DNA from: Flavobacterium fryxellicola
Lineage (GTDB): Bacteria > Bacteroidota > Bacteroidia > Flavobacteriales > Flavobacteriaceae
Direction of reading: 5' to 3'
DNA length: 57,922 bases
Assembly: GCF_900143245.1 (NCBI RefSeq)
Contig: NZ_FRDK01000013.1
Coordinates: 1-57,922, forward strand
A program made the position numbers and the translations under genes. The notes beneath the pieces are model-generated. The model made no database searches, was not told the DNA's origin, and worked only from the letters and a program-made list of their open reading frames with translations. Below, one piece after another: positions 7,717 through 17,612 of this stretch (position 1 is its first letter; every line of letters begins with the position of its first letter).

Positions 7717-8586
7717 TTACTTCCCTACCTTGAATAAAAATTCTTTTTCCTCTTTCGTTAAACTATCATAACCGGACTGACTGATTTTATCCAAAATTTC
7801 ATCAATTTGCTGTTGCGATTTATCTTTAGTAATTATTTTGGAAATACTTATCTCTACGGGCTTGGTATAATTTTTATGCACCTTTTTAAATGGAGTTGTT
7901 TTGTTTTTTTGGAACAAATTTGCAAAAAAACCTAAAATACGAGAAACAACCGTACTTAAATCGGTTCCATTTTTAAGCAATTTAATAAAAATAAACCCAA
8001 ATAAAGCTCCTGAAAGATGAGAAATATGTCCACCCATATTTTCTGAACGCAGCTGCATTAAATCGATGAAGATAATTACGGCCGTAACATGCCACAACTT
8101 GACATTTCCAATGATTAGCAATCGAAGATCCAGCAAAGGATGATACGTTGTAGTTGCAACCAAAATAGCCATTATAGCGGCAGATGCACCTACAATTGGC
8201 GCATTGATATTTAAAACGTAGAACACTAGTATGTAACCTATTCCTGCAAAAATAGCACTCAACACATACAATCCAAGTAATTGTTTAGCCGTAAAATACG
8301 TCATAAATAACCTCCCAGAAAAATTCAAAACAATCATATTAAAAACAATATGCATGATTCCACTATGAAAAAAGGCATACGAAAGCAACGACCAAGGTTT
8401 CCAAAGCAAATGGGCCGGATTAGAAGACAAACTCACAAATTGAAGATAATCAATAGGGACACCCAACAGAGATAAAAGTGCGAAAAACAACCATGGAAAA
8501 ACAAATAAAGCTACGTTCCAAAGGATTAGCTTAGTTACTATTCCTCCTATATTGTATTGTAATTTCAGGTCGTCAATAATATTCAT
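7717..8586 (-). CDS. Rhomboid family intramembrane serine protease
   Basis: A membrane protease of 289 residues with six or more hydrophobic segments. The catalytic serine is Ser135 in VGASAA and the histidine is His190 in GHISHLSG; HSGIMHIVFNM at about 74-84 is the conserved second-helix motif. A soluble tail of about 80 lysine-rich residues follows the membrane domain, with a C-terminal part resembling DUF6576 (LTKEEKEFLFKVGK). It lies 60 bases behind a second rhomboid. Confidence 0.9.
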   Translation of the reverse strand: MNIIDDLKLQYNIGGIVTKLILWNVALFVFPWLFFALLSLLGVPIDYLQFVSLSSNPAHLLWKPWSLLSYAFFHSGIMHIVFNMIVLNFSGRLFMTYFTAKQLLGLYVLSAIFAGIGYILVFYVLNINAPIVGASAAIMAILVATTTYHPLLDLRLLIIGNVKLWHVTAVIIFIDLMQLRSENMGGHISHLSGALFGFIFIKLLKNGTDLSTVVSRILGFFANLFQKNKTTPFKKVHKNYTKPVEISISKIITKDKSQQQIDEILDKISQSGYDSLTKEEKEFLFKVGK

Positions 8587-8646
8587 AAGCTAATTGGGAA
8601 TTAAGATCTGATAGTTAAGTCGTCTAATTTAATAAGTTTTGCGATT

Positions 8647-9393
8647 TTAATTCCATCGGTTTTTATTGAACTGATTTTTCTTCCAATACCACATAATGAG
8701 AAAACCAAAAAAAGCACCACCTACGTGCGCAAAATGGGCAATTCCGCCACCTCCAAATATAGATTTTCCAGAAATTCCTAAATACAAATCGACCAAAACG
8801 ATACCTGGAACAAAATACTTCGCTTTTATTGGAACAGGAATGAACATCAGCGCCAATTCAGCATTGGGAAACATAAAAGCAAAAGCAACAATAGTTCCAT
8901 AAATGGCTCCTGATGCCCCAACCGCCGTTCCCAAATAGGCACTAGTAAAATTTTGAAAATCAGATACCGACAAAATCTCCTGCCATCTTGTATCAATTTT
9001 CCCTTCATTCAAGATCTGTAAGATCTCCTGTTTTTGAAAACCATTGGCAATAAGTGTATTCAAATTATCCTGAAAAAAGTAATAATTCACACCCGTATGC
9101 ATTAAGGCTGCACCTAAACCACAGGAAATGTAAAAAAACAAGAATTTTTTACTTCCCCACACTTGTTCTAAAGCCGATCCAAAGGAATACAGCGCAAACA
9201 TATTGAAGAAAATATGCATAAATCCACCGTGCATAAACATGTGTGATATTGGCTGCCACAATTGAAAACTAGGGTTTTCAGGAAAGTACAATGCCAATAT
9301 CTTATACGCTGGCTCTTTTATAATTAGTGTACCTACAAAAAATAATACGTTTATAATAATTAATTGTTTTACGGTCTCCGTGACGTTTCTCAT
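8647..9393 (-). CDS. Rhomboid family intramembrane serine protease
   Basis: A second rhomboid of 248 residues with catalytic Ser161 (VGASGAIYG) and His223 (AHVGGAFFG) and the motif HMFMHGGFMHIFFNM at about 51-65. A loop of about 50 polar residues (108-155) lies before the catalytic serine helix. The start overlaps the stop of mutL by 4 bases, so the two are translationally coupled. The mutL-rhomboid-rhomboid order is recurrent in flavobacteria. Confidence 0.92.
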   Translation of the reverse strand: MRNVTETVKQLIIINVLFFVGTLIIKEPAYKILALYFPENPSFQLWQPISHMFMHGGFMHIFFNMFALYSFGSALEQVWGSKKFLFFYISCGLGAALMHTGVNYYFFQDNLNTLIANGFQKQEILQILNEGKIDTRWQEILSVSDFQNFTSAYLGTAVGASGAIYGTIVAFAFMFPNAELALMFIPVPIKAKYFVPGIVLVDLYLGISGKSIFGGGGIAHFAHVGGAFFGFLIMWYWKKNQFNKNRWN

Positions 9394-11231
9394 AATGCAA
9401 ATTTTTTATCTAAATCTTCCACACGCATTGTGATGAAAGTGGGTTTATAAAATGGGGAAACATTGGGATCTTTACAGGCAAAAAGTCCGTTAACCAAATT
9501 TTCCTGCTCTTTTTCTGTTAGGTGCGTTCCTGTTTTTACGGCTAAACTTTTAGCCATGGATTTAGCAATCGTATCACTTTGACTGAAACTACTTTCTGGA
9601 ATCCCATCCTGTAAATCGCCTAACAATTGCTCCAAAACAAGTGATACTTCACTTTCTGTAACATTTACAGGTATTCCTGAAATGACAATATGATCAGTAT
9701 TATTTTCTTCAAATACGAATCCCGTATTTTTTAATGACACTTGCAAATCCTGAATAAGTTCCATTTCGCTGCTCGAGAAGAACAAATTAAGCGGAAACAA
9801 CAACTGCTGACTTGATGCTTGATGGACCGTCATATTTACCAAAAATTGTTCATACAAAACACGTTGATGTGCACGTTGCTGATCGACAATTACCATTCCT
9901 GACTTTATCGACGAAACGATGTATTTTTTATGAATTTGATACGTTTTATGAACAGAATGTTCTATCTCTTCATCATTGAATAAAGACGAGGTCATTTCTT
10001 CATTTTCAAAAGTAATGTGGGCTATATCGTCTGCATCTTGTTTTAATCCTACGTATAAACTTTCCCAATTCGCTGTTGATTCTGGCTTCTTATAGTTAGA
10101 AAAATGTTTGTTTGGCTTATCGTCAGAAAACGGATTAAAATTGCCATCCACCTGAATCGTTGGCGTAGCACCTTGCAAATCTTTATAATGATAAGGAGTG
10201 TCCAAATTAGAATCACGATCAAAATCCAAAACTGGCGCCACATTAAACTGCCCTAAACCATGTTTTATAGAAGCTCTCAAAATAGCATACAATGCCTGCT
10301 CATCATCAAACTTTATTTCCGTTTTAGTAGGGTGAATATTGATATCAATCGTATTTGGAGGCACTGATAAATTTAAAAAATAACTAGGCTGTGCGCCGTC
10401 TTTCAAAATTCCGTCATAAGCCGCCATCACCGCATGATGCAAATAACCACTTTTTATAAAACGATCATTTACGAAGAAAAACTGTTCTCCTCTATTTTTT
10501 TTGGCAAATTCAGGCTTGCTGACAAATCCTTGAATCGCTACGATTTCTGTTTCTTCCTGAACTGGTATTAATTTCTCATTGGTTTTACCCGAAAAGATAG
10601 TAACGATTCGTTGACGCAAAGTCGCAGGTGGTAAATTGAACATTTCACTCCCGTTATGATAAAACGTAAAATGTATTTTTGGGTGCGCCAGCGCCACACG
10701 TTGAAACTCATCAACAACATGTCGGTATTCCACCGTATCGGATTTTAGGAAATTGCGCCTTGCCGGGATATTAAAAAATAAATTTTTAACGGCAAACGAG
10801 GTCCCTTTCGGCAAAACTGCTACTTCTTGCGACACAAACTTACTGCCTTCAATAATGATATGCACTCCTAATTCTTCTTGATCTTGCTTGGTTTTCATTT
10901 CAACATGGGCAATAGCGGCAATAGAAGCCAATGCTTCACCTCGAAACCCTTTTGTGTGCAATGAAAATAAATCTTCGGCATGACGAATCTTGGAGGTAGC
11001 ATGCCGTTCAAAACACAACCGTGCATCGGTAACGCTCATTCCCAAACCATTATCGATTACTTGCACCAGTGCTTTTCCTGCATCTTTAATAATTAGTTTA
11101 ATATCAGTTGCCTTAGCATCAACTGCGTTTTCAAGGAGTTCTTTAACCACCGAAGCGGGTCTTTGAACCACTTCTCCAGCAGCAATTTGGTTGGCAACAT
11201 GATCAGGAAGCAATTGAATAATACTCGACAT
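9390..11231 (-). CDS. mutL: DNA mismatch repair protein MutL
   Basis: MutL links MutS mismatch recognition to strand excision. The GHKL ATPase motifs are clear: ELLENAVDAKA, VIDNGLGM, HATSKI and FRGEALASIAA within the first 110 residues. The C-terminal dimerisation domain starts near 430. The nuclease motif normally DQHA-x2-E reads DQQRAHQRVLYE near 449-460, and the usual CPHGRP is replaced by SPFYKP near the end, so endonuclease activity is doubtful. It has 613 residues, normal for the family. A candidate promoter is at 11308-11315. Confidence 0.95.
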   Translation of the reverse strand: MSSIIQLLPDHVANQIAAGEVVQRPASVVKELLENAVDAKATDIKLIIKDAGKALVQVIDNGLGMSVTDARLCFERHATSKIRHAEDLFSLHTKGFRGEALASIAAIAHVEMKTKQDQEELGVHIIIEGSKFVSQEVAVLPKGTSFAVKNLFFNIPARRNFLKSDTVEYRHVVDEFQRVALAHPKIHFTFYHNGSEMFNLPPATLRQRIVTIFSGKTNEKLIPVQEETEIVAIQGFVSKPEFAKKNRGEQFFFVNDRFIKSGYLHHAVMAAYDGILKDGAQPSYFLNLSVPPNTIDINIHPTKTEIKFDDEQALYAILRASIKHGLGQFNVAPVLDFDRDSNLDTPYHYKDLQGATPTIQVDGNFNPFSDDKPNKHFSNYKKPESTANWESLYVGLKQDADDIAHITFENEEMTSSLFNDEEIEHSVHKTYQIHKKYIVSSIKSGMVIVDQQRAHQRVLYEQFLVNMTVHQASSQQLLFPLNLFFSSSEMELIQDLQVSLKNTGFVFEENNTDHIVISGIPVNVTESEVSLVLEQLLGDLQDGIPESSFSQSDTIAKSMAKSLAVKTGTHLTEKEQENLVNGLFACKDPNVSPFYKPTFITMRVEDLDKKFAL

Positions 11232-11307
11232 TAAAAAATTTAGGTTAAAAGTTTAACCCTTCGACTGTGCGCAGGGTGACAATAGATTATTATAAAACCA
11301 AGAAGCA

Positions 11308-11315
11308 CAAATTTA
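11308..11315 (-). promoter_or_regulatory. mutL -7 box candidate
   Basis: TAAATTTG on the minus strand fits TAnnTTTG; it would give a leader of about 70 bases. No clear -33 TTTG is visible. Confidence 0.4.
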
Positions 11316-11592
11316 ATGAAATTCCGTGGGGTTTTATTATTAATGTGCTTTTAAGTATAGAAAAAATTATGGTCTAAAAATTAATAGTTCGTGACCGCGC
11401 CCAGAGCTACTTTCATCCGTGTGATCCCGATTCGCCTTCCTGTATCACTAAAGATCTCATTGTTTAAAAGATAAAATAGACGGAGCAATAAACTTCATTC
11501 CCACTAGGCAACAAACTGATAAACAATAGTATAAAGTATGAATTATGGAATTTTTCGTTAAAATTATATAACCATCTTAGTGGCTTAAAACT

Positions 11593-11600
11593 TAATTTTG
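11593..11600 (+). promoter_or_regulatory. DUF892 gene -7 box candidate
   Basis: TAATTTTG fits TAnnTTTG and lies 35 bases before the ATG. The -33 element is not evident. Confidence 0.45.
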
Positions 11601-11635
11601 ATATATCTAGTAGGTAACAATTTAAAACAACAATT

Positions 11636-12208
11636 ATGAAAACGACCAATGAAAAGCAAGAAAACACAAAAGTGGAAGCTAAAAAAGGAGCAGTAAAAGC
11701 AAAACCAGGTGCCGCACAAGGATTGAGAGATTTTTTTGAAGACGGACTAAAAGACATTTATTGGGCAGAACATGCCTTAACAAAAGCGCTACCAAAAATG
11801 GCTAAAAATGCTACTTCGTCAAAACTAATTCATGCCTTCGAACACCATTTAAAAGAAACAGAAGAACACGTAGTTCGCTTAGAAAAAGTATTTGAATCTT
11901 TAGGCATAAAAGCAGTAAGTAAAAAATGTGATGCTATGGCAGGATTACTAAAAGAGGCTGATGGTATTATGGAAGAAACAGAATTAGGTGTTGTGCGCGA
12001 TGCAGCAATTATTGCGGCAGCGCAAAAAGTAGAGCATTATGAAATTGCTACCTATGGTACTTTGTGTGCCTATGCTGCAACTTTAGGCGAAAGTAAAGCG
12101 GTGACTTTATTAACTAAAACGCTTGAAGAAGAGAAAAAAGCTGATGCATCATTAACCGAAATTGCTTTTTCTGATATTAATATTGAAGCCGCACATAAAG
12201 ATGACTAA
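11636..12208 (+). CDS. Ferritin-like DUF892 family protein (YciE/YciF-like)
   Basis: A four-helix protein of the DUF892 family, linked in other bacteria to stress responses. The conserved start of the domain is LRDFFEDGLKDIYWAEHAL at about 30-48, and the helices contain family metal-ligand-like residues: FEHHLKETEEHV (about 70-81) and KVEHYEIATYGTLCAYA (about 130-146). The first 28 residues are a lysine/alanine-rich tail. It stands alone with its own promoter candidate and terminator. Confidence 0.85.
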   Translation: MKTTNEKQENTKVEAKKGAVKAKPGAAQGLRDFFEDGLKDIYWAEHALTKALPKMAKNATSSKLIHAFEHHLKETEEHVVRLEKVFESLGIKAVSKKCDAMAGLLKEADGIMEETELGVVRDAAIIAAAQKVEHYEIATYGTLCAYAATLGESKAVTLLTKTLEEEKKADASLTEIAFSDINIEAAHKDD

Positions 12209-12253
12209 TTCCTTATCTCAAGTAATAAAACTATTTGCGGTCTATCGAACTCT

Positions 12254-12289
12254 AAAAAAAACCTACTCGGAATAAGTAGGTTTTTTTTT
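12254..12289. terminator. Bidirectional terminator between DUF892 gene and ribH
   Basis: The arms AACCTACT and AGTAGGTT are flanked by an A-run on one side and a T-run on the other, so it can serve both converging genes. Confidence 0.85.
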
Positions 12290-12313
12290 ATGTAAAAGTT
12301 ATTGAAATATTCT

Positions 12314-12889
12314 TTATTCCTTCAATTCCAAAGGTTTTCCTTCTTCAATTTGGATGGCTCCTGAAGACAATAAATGTTGATTGTCTATTTGATGTGATAA
12401 TGAAGCTTGCTGGCGGATATAGGCCATTTTTATAGCCGCAATAGCCGCTTCAGTTCCTTTATTACCGTGAATCCCCCCACTTCTATCAATGGATTGTTGC
12501 ATGGTATTATCCGTTAAAACGCAAAAAATAACTGGAATATCGGTTTGTACATTTAAATCCTTAATCCCTTGGATTACCCCTTCACACACAAAATCAAAAT
12601 GCTTAGTCTGCCCCTGAATGACACATCCAATAGCGATAACGGCATCTACATTTTGTGTTTGTAACATTTTCTTTGAACCATATATGAGTTCGAAACTTCC
12701 CGGAACATTCCAGCGAATAATATGCTGGGCGGGCACTTGGTTTTCTAAAAGGGCGTCGATTGCGCCTTTAAAAAGTCCTTCTGTTATGGTATCATTCCAT
12801 TCTGCAACAACGATCCCAAAGCGAAAATCTTTCGCATTTGGAACTGAATTTTTATCGTAATCCGATAAATTTTTATTTACGGTAGCCAT
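12314..12889 (-). CDS. ribH: 6,7-dimethyl-8-ribityllumazine synthase
   Basis: The penultimate enzyme of riboflavin synthesis, joining 5-amino-6-ribitylaminouracil and dihydroxybutanone phosphate. Motifs: [43 protein letters not shown] with the active-site histidine, [11 protein letters not shown], and [16 protein letters not shown]-terminal tail of about 30 residues follows the core. The upstream gene on the same strand is the TPR protein, 105 bases away. Confidence 0.95.
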   Translation of the reverse strand: MATVNKNLSDYDKNSVPNAKDFRFGIVVAEWNDTITEGLFKGAIDALLENQVPAQHIIRWNVPGSFELIYGSKKMLQTQNVDAVIAIGCVIQGQTKHFDFVCEGVIQGIKDLNVQTDIPVIFCVLTDNTMQQSIDRSGGIHGNKGTEAAIAAIKMAYIRQQASLSHQIDNQHLLSSGAIQIEEGKPLELKE

Positions 12890-12994
12890 TTGATTGTCGT
12901 TTTATGATTCTAGATTTATATTTTCAGATGATAAAGATAGAATTTTCAAATTAAAATCGACCGACTTAAATTAGCAATCTTAAATCTACTTTTA

Positions 12995-13771
12995 CTATTG
13001 TGCTAATCCCATCAAAACATCAACGGATGCCGCTTCTGGAGCAGCTTCGTAATCTTCTTTGATCGTTGTAAAATATTTTAACGCATCTGCCTTATTTCCT
13101 AATTCCAAAGCTATTTTTCCTGCTTTCAACAAGAAACGAGGTGTTGTGAAATCATTTTTATTTGATTCTGCTGCTTTCACATAATTCTCTAAAGCTTCTT
13201 TTGGCTGCTTTTTTTCTGAATAAGCATCTCCTATTGCTCCCTTTGCCAAAGCTCCTAAAACAATATCGTCTGACTTAAATTTGTTCAAAAAGTCAATCGC
13301 TTCAGTATATTTTCCCGTATTCAAATACGCAATACCCGCGTAATAATTGGCTAAATTTCCCGCATCAGTTCCAGAATATTCATCTGCAATTTTCAAAAAT
13401 CCAAATTTACCTTCGGATCCATTCAACGACAATTTATACAAGGAATCACTAGCTACCCCATCAGTTGCTTTTTGAAAATTTTGTTGTGCAACAAACATTT
13501 CATTAGCCGCTTCCTCTTGTTGTGGTGCAGCAATAAATCTTTGATACCCTAAATAACCAATAGTAAAAAGGGCAGCAGCGGCAACTAATCCAATAATAAT
13601 TTTTTGATTTTTAGCAACCCAATCCTCCGTTATTGTAGCAGTTTGATCTAATTTTGAAAAAACTTCAGCGGTTGTGCTGTCTTTTTCATCAATAACCACT
13701 GCTTCAACTCCTTCTCCTTTTACTTCTTTTTCTTTTGGTGCTTTATATCCTCTTTTATTGTAAGTAGCCAT
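12995..13771 (-). CDS. Tetratricopeptide repeat membrane protein (YfgM-like)
   Basis: A cytoplasmic N-terminus of about 57 residues is followed by one membrane helix at about 58-74 (IIIGLVAAAALFTIGYLGY), then an extracytoplasmic TPR region to residue 258. Repeats such as NLANYYAGIAYLNTGKYTEA and KGAIGDAYSEKKQPKEALEN are clear. This layout matches the YfgM/UPF0070 class that works beside the Sec translocon. The ATG lies about 20 bases behind a good -7 box at 13794-13801. Confidence 0.8.
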   Translation of the reverse strand: MATYNKRGYKAPKEKEVKGEGVEAVVIDEKDSTTAEVFSKLDQTATITEDWVAKNQKIIIGLVAAAALFTIGYLGYQRFIAAPQQEEAANEMFVAQQNFQKATDGVASDSLYKLSLNGSEGKFGFLKIADEYSGTDAGNLANYYAGIAYLNTGKYTEAIDFLNKFKSDDIVLGALAKGAIGDAYSEKKQPKEALENYVKAAESNKNDFTTPRFLLKAGKIALELGNKADALKYFTTIKEDYEAAPEAASVDVLMGLAQ

Positions 13772-13793
13772 TTATTTTTAATTTAGTGAATCG

Positions 13794-13801
13794 CAAAAAT
13801 A
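13794..13801 (-). promoter_or_regulatory. TPR gene -7 box
   Basis: TATTTTTG followed by C on the minus strand is a full match to TAnnTTTG, 22 bases before the ATG. Confidence 0.5.
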
Positions 13802-14002
13802 AAATTTTTATTCAAACCCACATAAAAAATATGCTTTTATATTTAAAAAAAATATCTTATCCATTTCTTTCATTCCAAAGGCAAAATAAATACCATAGAA
13901 AAAAGAGAAAAGCCCTTTTTATCGATAATTTTCGATAATTTGCACCCTCTTTAAAACAGCTGTTGAAAAACAGCGAAGTTCTCTATACCAGCAAGCCTTA
14001 CC

Positions 14003-15082
14003 ATGTATTTAAAAAAGATTTCATTATTCAATTATAAGAACTTTTCAGAAGCAAATTTCGATTTTGACAGCAAAATAAATTGCTTTGTGGGGAAAAACGG
14101 TATTGGAAAAACAAATGTACTTGATGCAATCTACCATTTAGCGTACGGAAAAAGCTATTTTAATCCGTTAGCCGTCCAAAATATTAAACATGGCGAGGAA
14201 TTTTTTGTGATTGATGCTGAATTTGAAAAAAAAGACAGAACGGAACAAATCGTATGCAGTTTAAAAAAAGGTCAGAAAAAAATATTGAAGCGCAATGGAA
14301 AAGCGTATGATAAATTTTCAGATCATATTGGTTTTATTCCTTTGGTTATTATCTCTCCAGCGGACAGGGATTTAATTGTAGAAGGTAGCGAAACTAGGCG
14401 AAAATTCATGGATAGCGTCATTTCACAATTGGATTCTGCTTATTTACAGCAACTCATTCAATACCAAAAGGTAATGAGCCAGCGCAATGCCTTGTTAAAA
14501 TACTTTGCGTTAAATCATGTTTTTGATACCGATACGCTATCTATATATAATGAGCAACTCCATGGTTTTGCCAAATCCATTTTCGAAAAAAGAAAAGAAT
14601 TTATCGAACAGTTCATTCCTATTTTCAATAGGCATCATCAGGCGATAACTGGTTCTCAGGAAACCGTACAATTGGGCTACGAAAGTCACTTATTTGAAAA
14701 GGATTTATTAACACTTTTGCAAGAAAACAGCAATAAAGACAGGGCTTTACAATACACAAGTGTAGGAATACATAAAGATGATTTAGCCTTTGAAATTGAG
14801 CACCATCCGATAAAGAAATTTGGATCACAAGGACAACAAAAATCATATCTAATCGCTTTGAAATTAGCCCAATTTGAATTTTTAAAGAAGCAAAGTGGTG
14901 TGAAACCTATCCTTCTTTTTGATGACATCTTTGATAAGCTAGATGAAAGTCGGGTATCTAAAATTATCGAAATGGTCAACAGTGCTACTTTTGGACAACT
15001 CTTTATTTCCGACACGCATCCAGAACGAACCGAAGCGATACTAAAATCAACACATCAGACGTATCGAATTTTCAACTTATAA
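14003..15082 (+). CDS. recF: DNA replication and repair protein RecF
   Basis: An SMC-like ATPase that helps load RecA at gaps. Walker [10 protein letters not shown] is at residues 30-38, the ABC-type signature region [16 protein letters not shown] is near 275-290, and Walker [15 protein letters not shown] near 305-318. The length of 359 is typical. It is divergent from the TPR gene and separated from it by about 230 AT-rich bases; I see no convincing -7 box. Confidence 0.95.
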   Translation: MYLKKISLFNYKNFSEANFDFDSKINCFVGKNGIGKTNVLDAIYHLAYGKSYFNPLAVQNIKHGEEFFVIDAEFEKKDRTEQIVCSLKKGQKKILKRNGKAYDKFSDHIGFIPLVIISPADRDLIVEGSETRRKFMDSVISQLDSAYLQQLIQYQKVMSQRNALLKYFALNHVFDTDTLSIYNEQLHGFAKSIFEKRKEFIEQFIPIFNRHHQAITGSQETVQLGYESHLFEKDLLTLLQENSNKDRALQYTSVGIHKDDLAFEIEHHPIKKFGSQGQQKSYLIALKLAQFEFLKKQSGVKPILLFDDIFDKLDESRVSKIIEMVNSATFGQLFISDTHPERTEAILKSTHQTYRIFNL

Positions 15083-15160
15083 CTTTTATTTAATAGTTTA
15101 TCGCGTTCTAAAACTGAAAAATTACCTAATTTAGCCTACTCGAATTTAAAAAAAATCACA

Positions 15161-15859
15161 ATGAAATACAATCCAATACTAGTGCTACTCCTGTCTTTTT
15201 TAGTGCTATCGTGCAACAGTCAATCTTCAAAGTACAGTAAATCGATCGATGCAAAAGCTTTTTCTGAAAAAATTGCAGCAACCCCAAATCCACAAATTCT
15301 CGATGTAAGAACTCCAGAGGAATTTTCCTCAGATCATATCGACAAGGCTATAAATATAAATTGGCTAGGAGACAGTTTTGTCGTGGAAACTAAAAAACTA
15401 GATAAAACAAGACCCCTTTTTGTGTATTGTAAAAGTGGAGCAAGAAGTCAAAGCGCGGTTCAAAAACTAGAAGAACTTGGGTTTACAAACTTATACCAAT
15501 TACAAGGAGGAATCCTAAAATGGGATGCTGCTGGGTTTTCCAAACCAAGTGACAAAATTACTGGAATGTCAATTCAGGACTACAAAAAACTAGTGAATTC
15601 AGACAAAAAAGTACTGATCAGTTTTTATGCAGAATGGTGCGCTCCCTGCAAAAAAATGTCGCCTTACATCAACCAAATGCAAAAAGAATTAGCGGATGAT
15701 GTCACTATCATTAGATTAGATGCTGATAAAAATAAAACATTAATGACTGAAATGAAAATCAGTGAGCTTCCCACGCTACTACTGTATGATAATGCGGCAG
15801 TAACATGGAGACAATCTGGTTTTGTAAGTGAAGAGGAATTAAGAAAACAAATACAATAG
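15161..15859 (+). CDS. Lipoprotein with rhodanese and thioredoxin domains
   Basis: An envelope redox protein. The signal peptide ends in the lipobox VLSC (Cys18). A rhodanese-like domain (about 25-125) has the active loop VYCKSGARSQSA. A thioredoxin domain (about 130-232) carries WCAPCKK near 160 and the cis-proline loop SELPTLLLY. Fusion of the two domains suggests handling of sulfane sulfur or disulfides at the membrane, but the substrate is not known. It is 6 bases ahead of the DUF2461 gene. Confidence 0.88.
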   Translation: MKYNPILVLLLSFLVLSCNSQSSKYSKSIDAKAFSEKIAATPNPQILDVRTPEEFSSDHIDKAININWLGDSFVVETKKLDKTRPLFVYCKSGARSQSAVQKLEELGFTNLYQLQGGILKWDAAGFSKPSDKITGMSIQDYKKLVNSDKKVLISFYAEWCAPCKKMSPYINQMQKELADDVTIIRLDADKNKTLMTEMKISELPTLLLYDNAAVTWRQSGFVSEEELRKQIQ

Positions 15860-15865
15860 CACAAA

Positions 15866-16537
15866 ATGCTTTCAAAAGAAACCCTACTATTTCTAGATGA
15901 TTTAAAAGCGAATAACAATCGGGATTGGTTTTTGGAAAACAAAAAAAGGTACGAAGCCTTCAAAATTGACTATCAACAGCTAGTCGCTGATTTTCTGGAT
16001 GCCATGAAACCGCTTGATCCATCACTAGAAATGTTGGAGGTCAAAAATTGCACTTTTCGAATCAATCGTGACATTCGGTTTTCTAAAGACAAGACGCCAT
16101 ATAAAACTCATTTAGGAGTGTGGCTTTCCTCCGGTGCCAAAGGGCTGAATCGTTCCGGCTATTATATTCACTTAGAAAAAGGAGTTAGTTTTATTGCTGG
16201 TGGATTGTACTGTCCTGAAGCAGATGACCTAAAAAAAATGCGTAAAGAAATTGCCTATTTCCATGATGATTTACAAGCCATTCTTGACGAAGGAAATTTC
16301 AAAAAAGAGTTTCAGGATTTTGATAGGAATGAAAAGAACATGCTGAAAAATCCACCCAGAGGTTATGAAAAAGAACATCCGGCTATTGAATTATTAAAAT
16401 TAAAAAGCTTTGAGTCTTCGCAAAAAATTGCGTTTTCAAGCGTTTCTAAAAAAGATTTTGTTGCTGTAATGAGTCAGAAATTAATTGCACTAAAACCATT
16501 GAATGACTTTATAAATCGGGCATTGACGTCGGAATAA
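15866..16537 (+). CDS. DUF2461 domain-containing protein
   Basis: A 223-residue cytosolic protein of the DUF2461 family (TIGR02453). Family hallmarks are NNRDWFLENKKRYE at about 16-29, FRINRDIRFSKDKTPYKTHLG at about 68-88, and SGYYIHLEKG near 100. The function is unknown. It is tightly packed between the redox lipoprotein and a glycosyltransferase (5-base gap). Confidence 0.9.
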   Translation: MLSKETLLFLDDLKANNNRDWFLENKKRYEAFKIDYQQLVADFLDAMKPLDPSLEMLEVKNCTFRINRDIRFSKDKTPYKTHLGVWLSSGAKGLNRSGYYIHLEKGVSFIAGGLYCPEADDLKKMRKEIAYFHDDLQAILDEGNFKKEFQDFDRNEKNMLKNPPRGYEKEHPAIELLKLKSFESSQKIAFSSVSKKDFVAVMSQKLIALKPLNDFINRALTSE

Positions 16538-16542
16538 TTATA

Positions 16543-17610
16543 ATGAAAAAAAAGAAAATACTTTTTCTTGGCGAATCCTACAGAGCCGATGCGATCACTT
16601 GGATGAGCGGACTCAAGGAATTTGGCGATTTCGAAATTATTACTTGGGAATTAAAAACACCCAGCAATTGCCTTCATAATCGAATTTTAAGGATTTTCGA
16701 ATTTCTATTCGCTATTTTTAAAATTAGAGAACTAATCAAATTACATCAACCAGACATGGTGATTGCGGAGCGAACAACCAGTTACGGCTTTCTTGCCGCA
16801 CTATCTGGAGTAAAACCAGTGGCAATTGCACAACAAGGTAGAACTGATTTATGGCCAGAAACATCCATTTTATTACCATTAAAAAAAATAATTCAACATT
16901 ATGCGTTCCAAAAAGCAGATTTAATTCATGCTTGGGGGCCCATTATGACCCTGTCCATGATCAAGGCAAAGGTAAATATGACTCAAGTTTTAGTATTACC
17001 AAAGGGAATTGATTTGACAAAATTTGGAAATATAAACAAGGCAACCCCTGATAAAATTTGTGCTATTGTAACGCGGTCTTTGCTGCCAGAATACCGCCAT
17101 GCCACTATTCTTCACTCTTTTGGAATTTTAAACAACAAAGGAATAGATTTTGCACTGACCATTGTAGGCGATGGAACTGAACTTGCTACTTTAAAAGATT
17201 TAGCAAAAAAACTGAAGATTGATAAGAAAGTGAATTTTATGGGACGAATTCCAAATACGGAATTGCCCACCTTATTACAAAAATCAAACATTTACATTAG
17301 TATGCCAATAACGGAAGGAGTTTCCGCCTCTTTATTTGAAGCTATGGCCTGCTATTGCTATCCTGTTGTAACAGACATACCGGGAAATCAAAGTTGGATT
17401 ACCCATCGAGAAAACGGGGGACTCGTTGCCATTGACGATCATACACTACTAGCCGAAGAATTAATTTGGTCTTTTGAAAATACAGCGCTTCGCGAGCAAG
17501 CCGTTACTACAAACAGAGCATTTGTGGAAAAAAATGCCAATTACAAGATTAACATGAAGATTATTGCTCATAAATACCACGAATTAATCAACTCTAATCT
17601 TCCCAACTAA
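16543..17610 (+). CDS. Glycosyltransferase family 4-type protein
   Basis: A 355-residue GT-B fold glycosyltransferase. The C-terminal half shows IVGDGTELATLKDLAKKL, FMGRIPNTELPTLLQKSNIYISMP and the donor-binding GVSASLFEAMACYCYPVVTD with the conserved glutamate (EAMA). No membrane helix is visible. It is followed after 2 bases by asnB, a pairing often seen in extracellular or surface polysaccharide loci, so it may act in glycan building. The sugar donor cannot be read from sequence. Confidence 0.85.
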   Translation: MKKKKILFLGESYRADAITWMSGLKEFGDFEIITWELKTPSNCLHNRILRIFEFLFAIFKIRELIKLHQPDMVIAERTTSYGFLAALSGVKPVAIAQQGRTDLWPETSILLPLKKIIQHYAFQKADLIHAWGPIMTLSMIKAKVNMTQVLVLPKGIDLTKFGNINKATPDKICAIVTRSLLPEYRHATILHSFGILNNKGIDFALTIVGDGTELATLKDLAKKLKIDKKVNFMGRIPNTELPTLLQKSNIYISMPITEGVSASLFEAMACYCYPVVTDIPGNQSWITHRENGGLVAIDDHTLLAEELIWSFENTALREQAVTTNRAFVEKNANYKINMKIIAHKYHELINSNLPN

Positions 17611-17612
17611 AT

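Larger units (their letters stand above)
11232..11635. other. Gene-free stretch between mutL and the DUF892 gene
   Basis: It contains a mutL promoter candidate, a CCCT...AGGG partial palindrome at 11257-11277, and the promoter candidate of the downstream gene at 11593-11600. I see no coding sequence or structured RNA in the remaining part (about 11320-11590). Confidence 0.5.
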
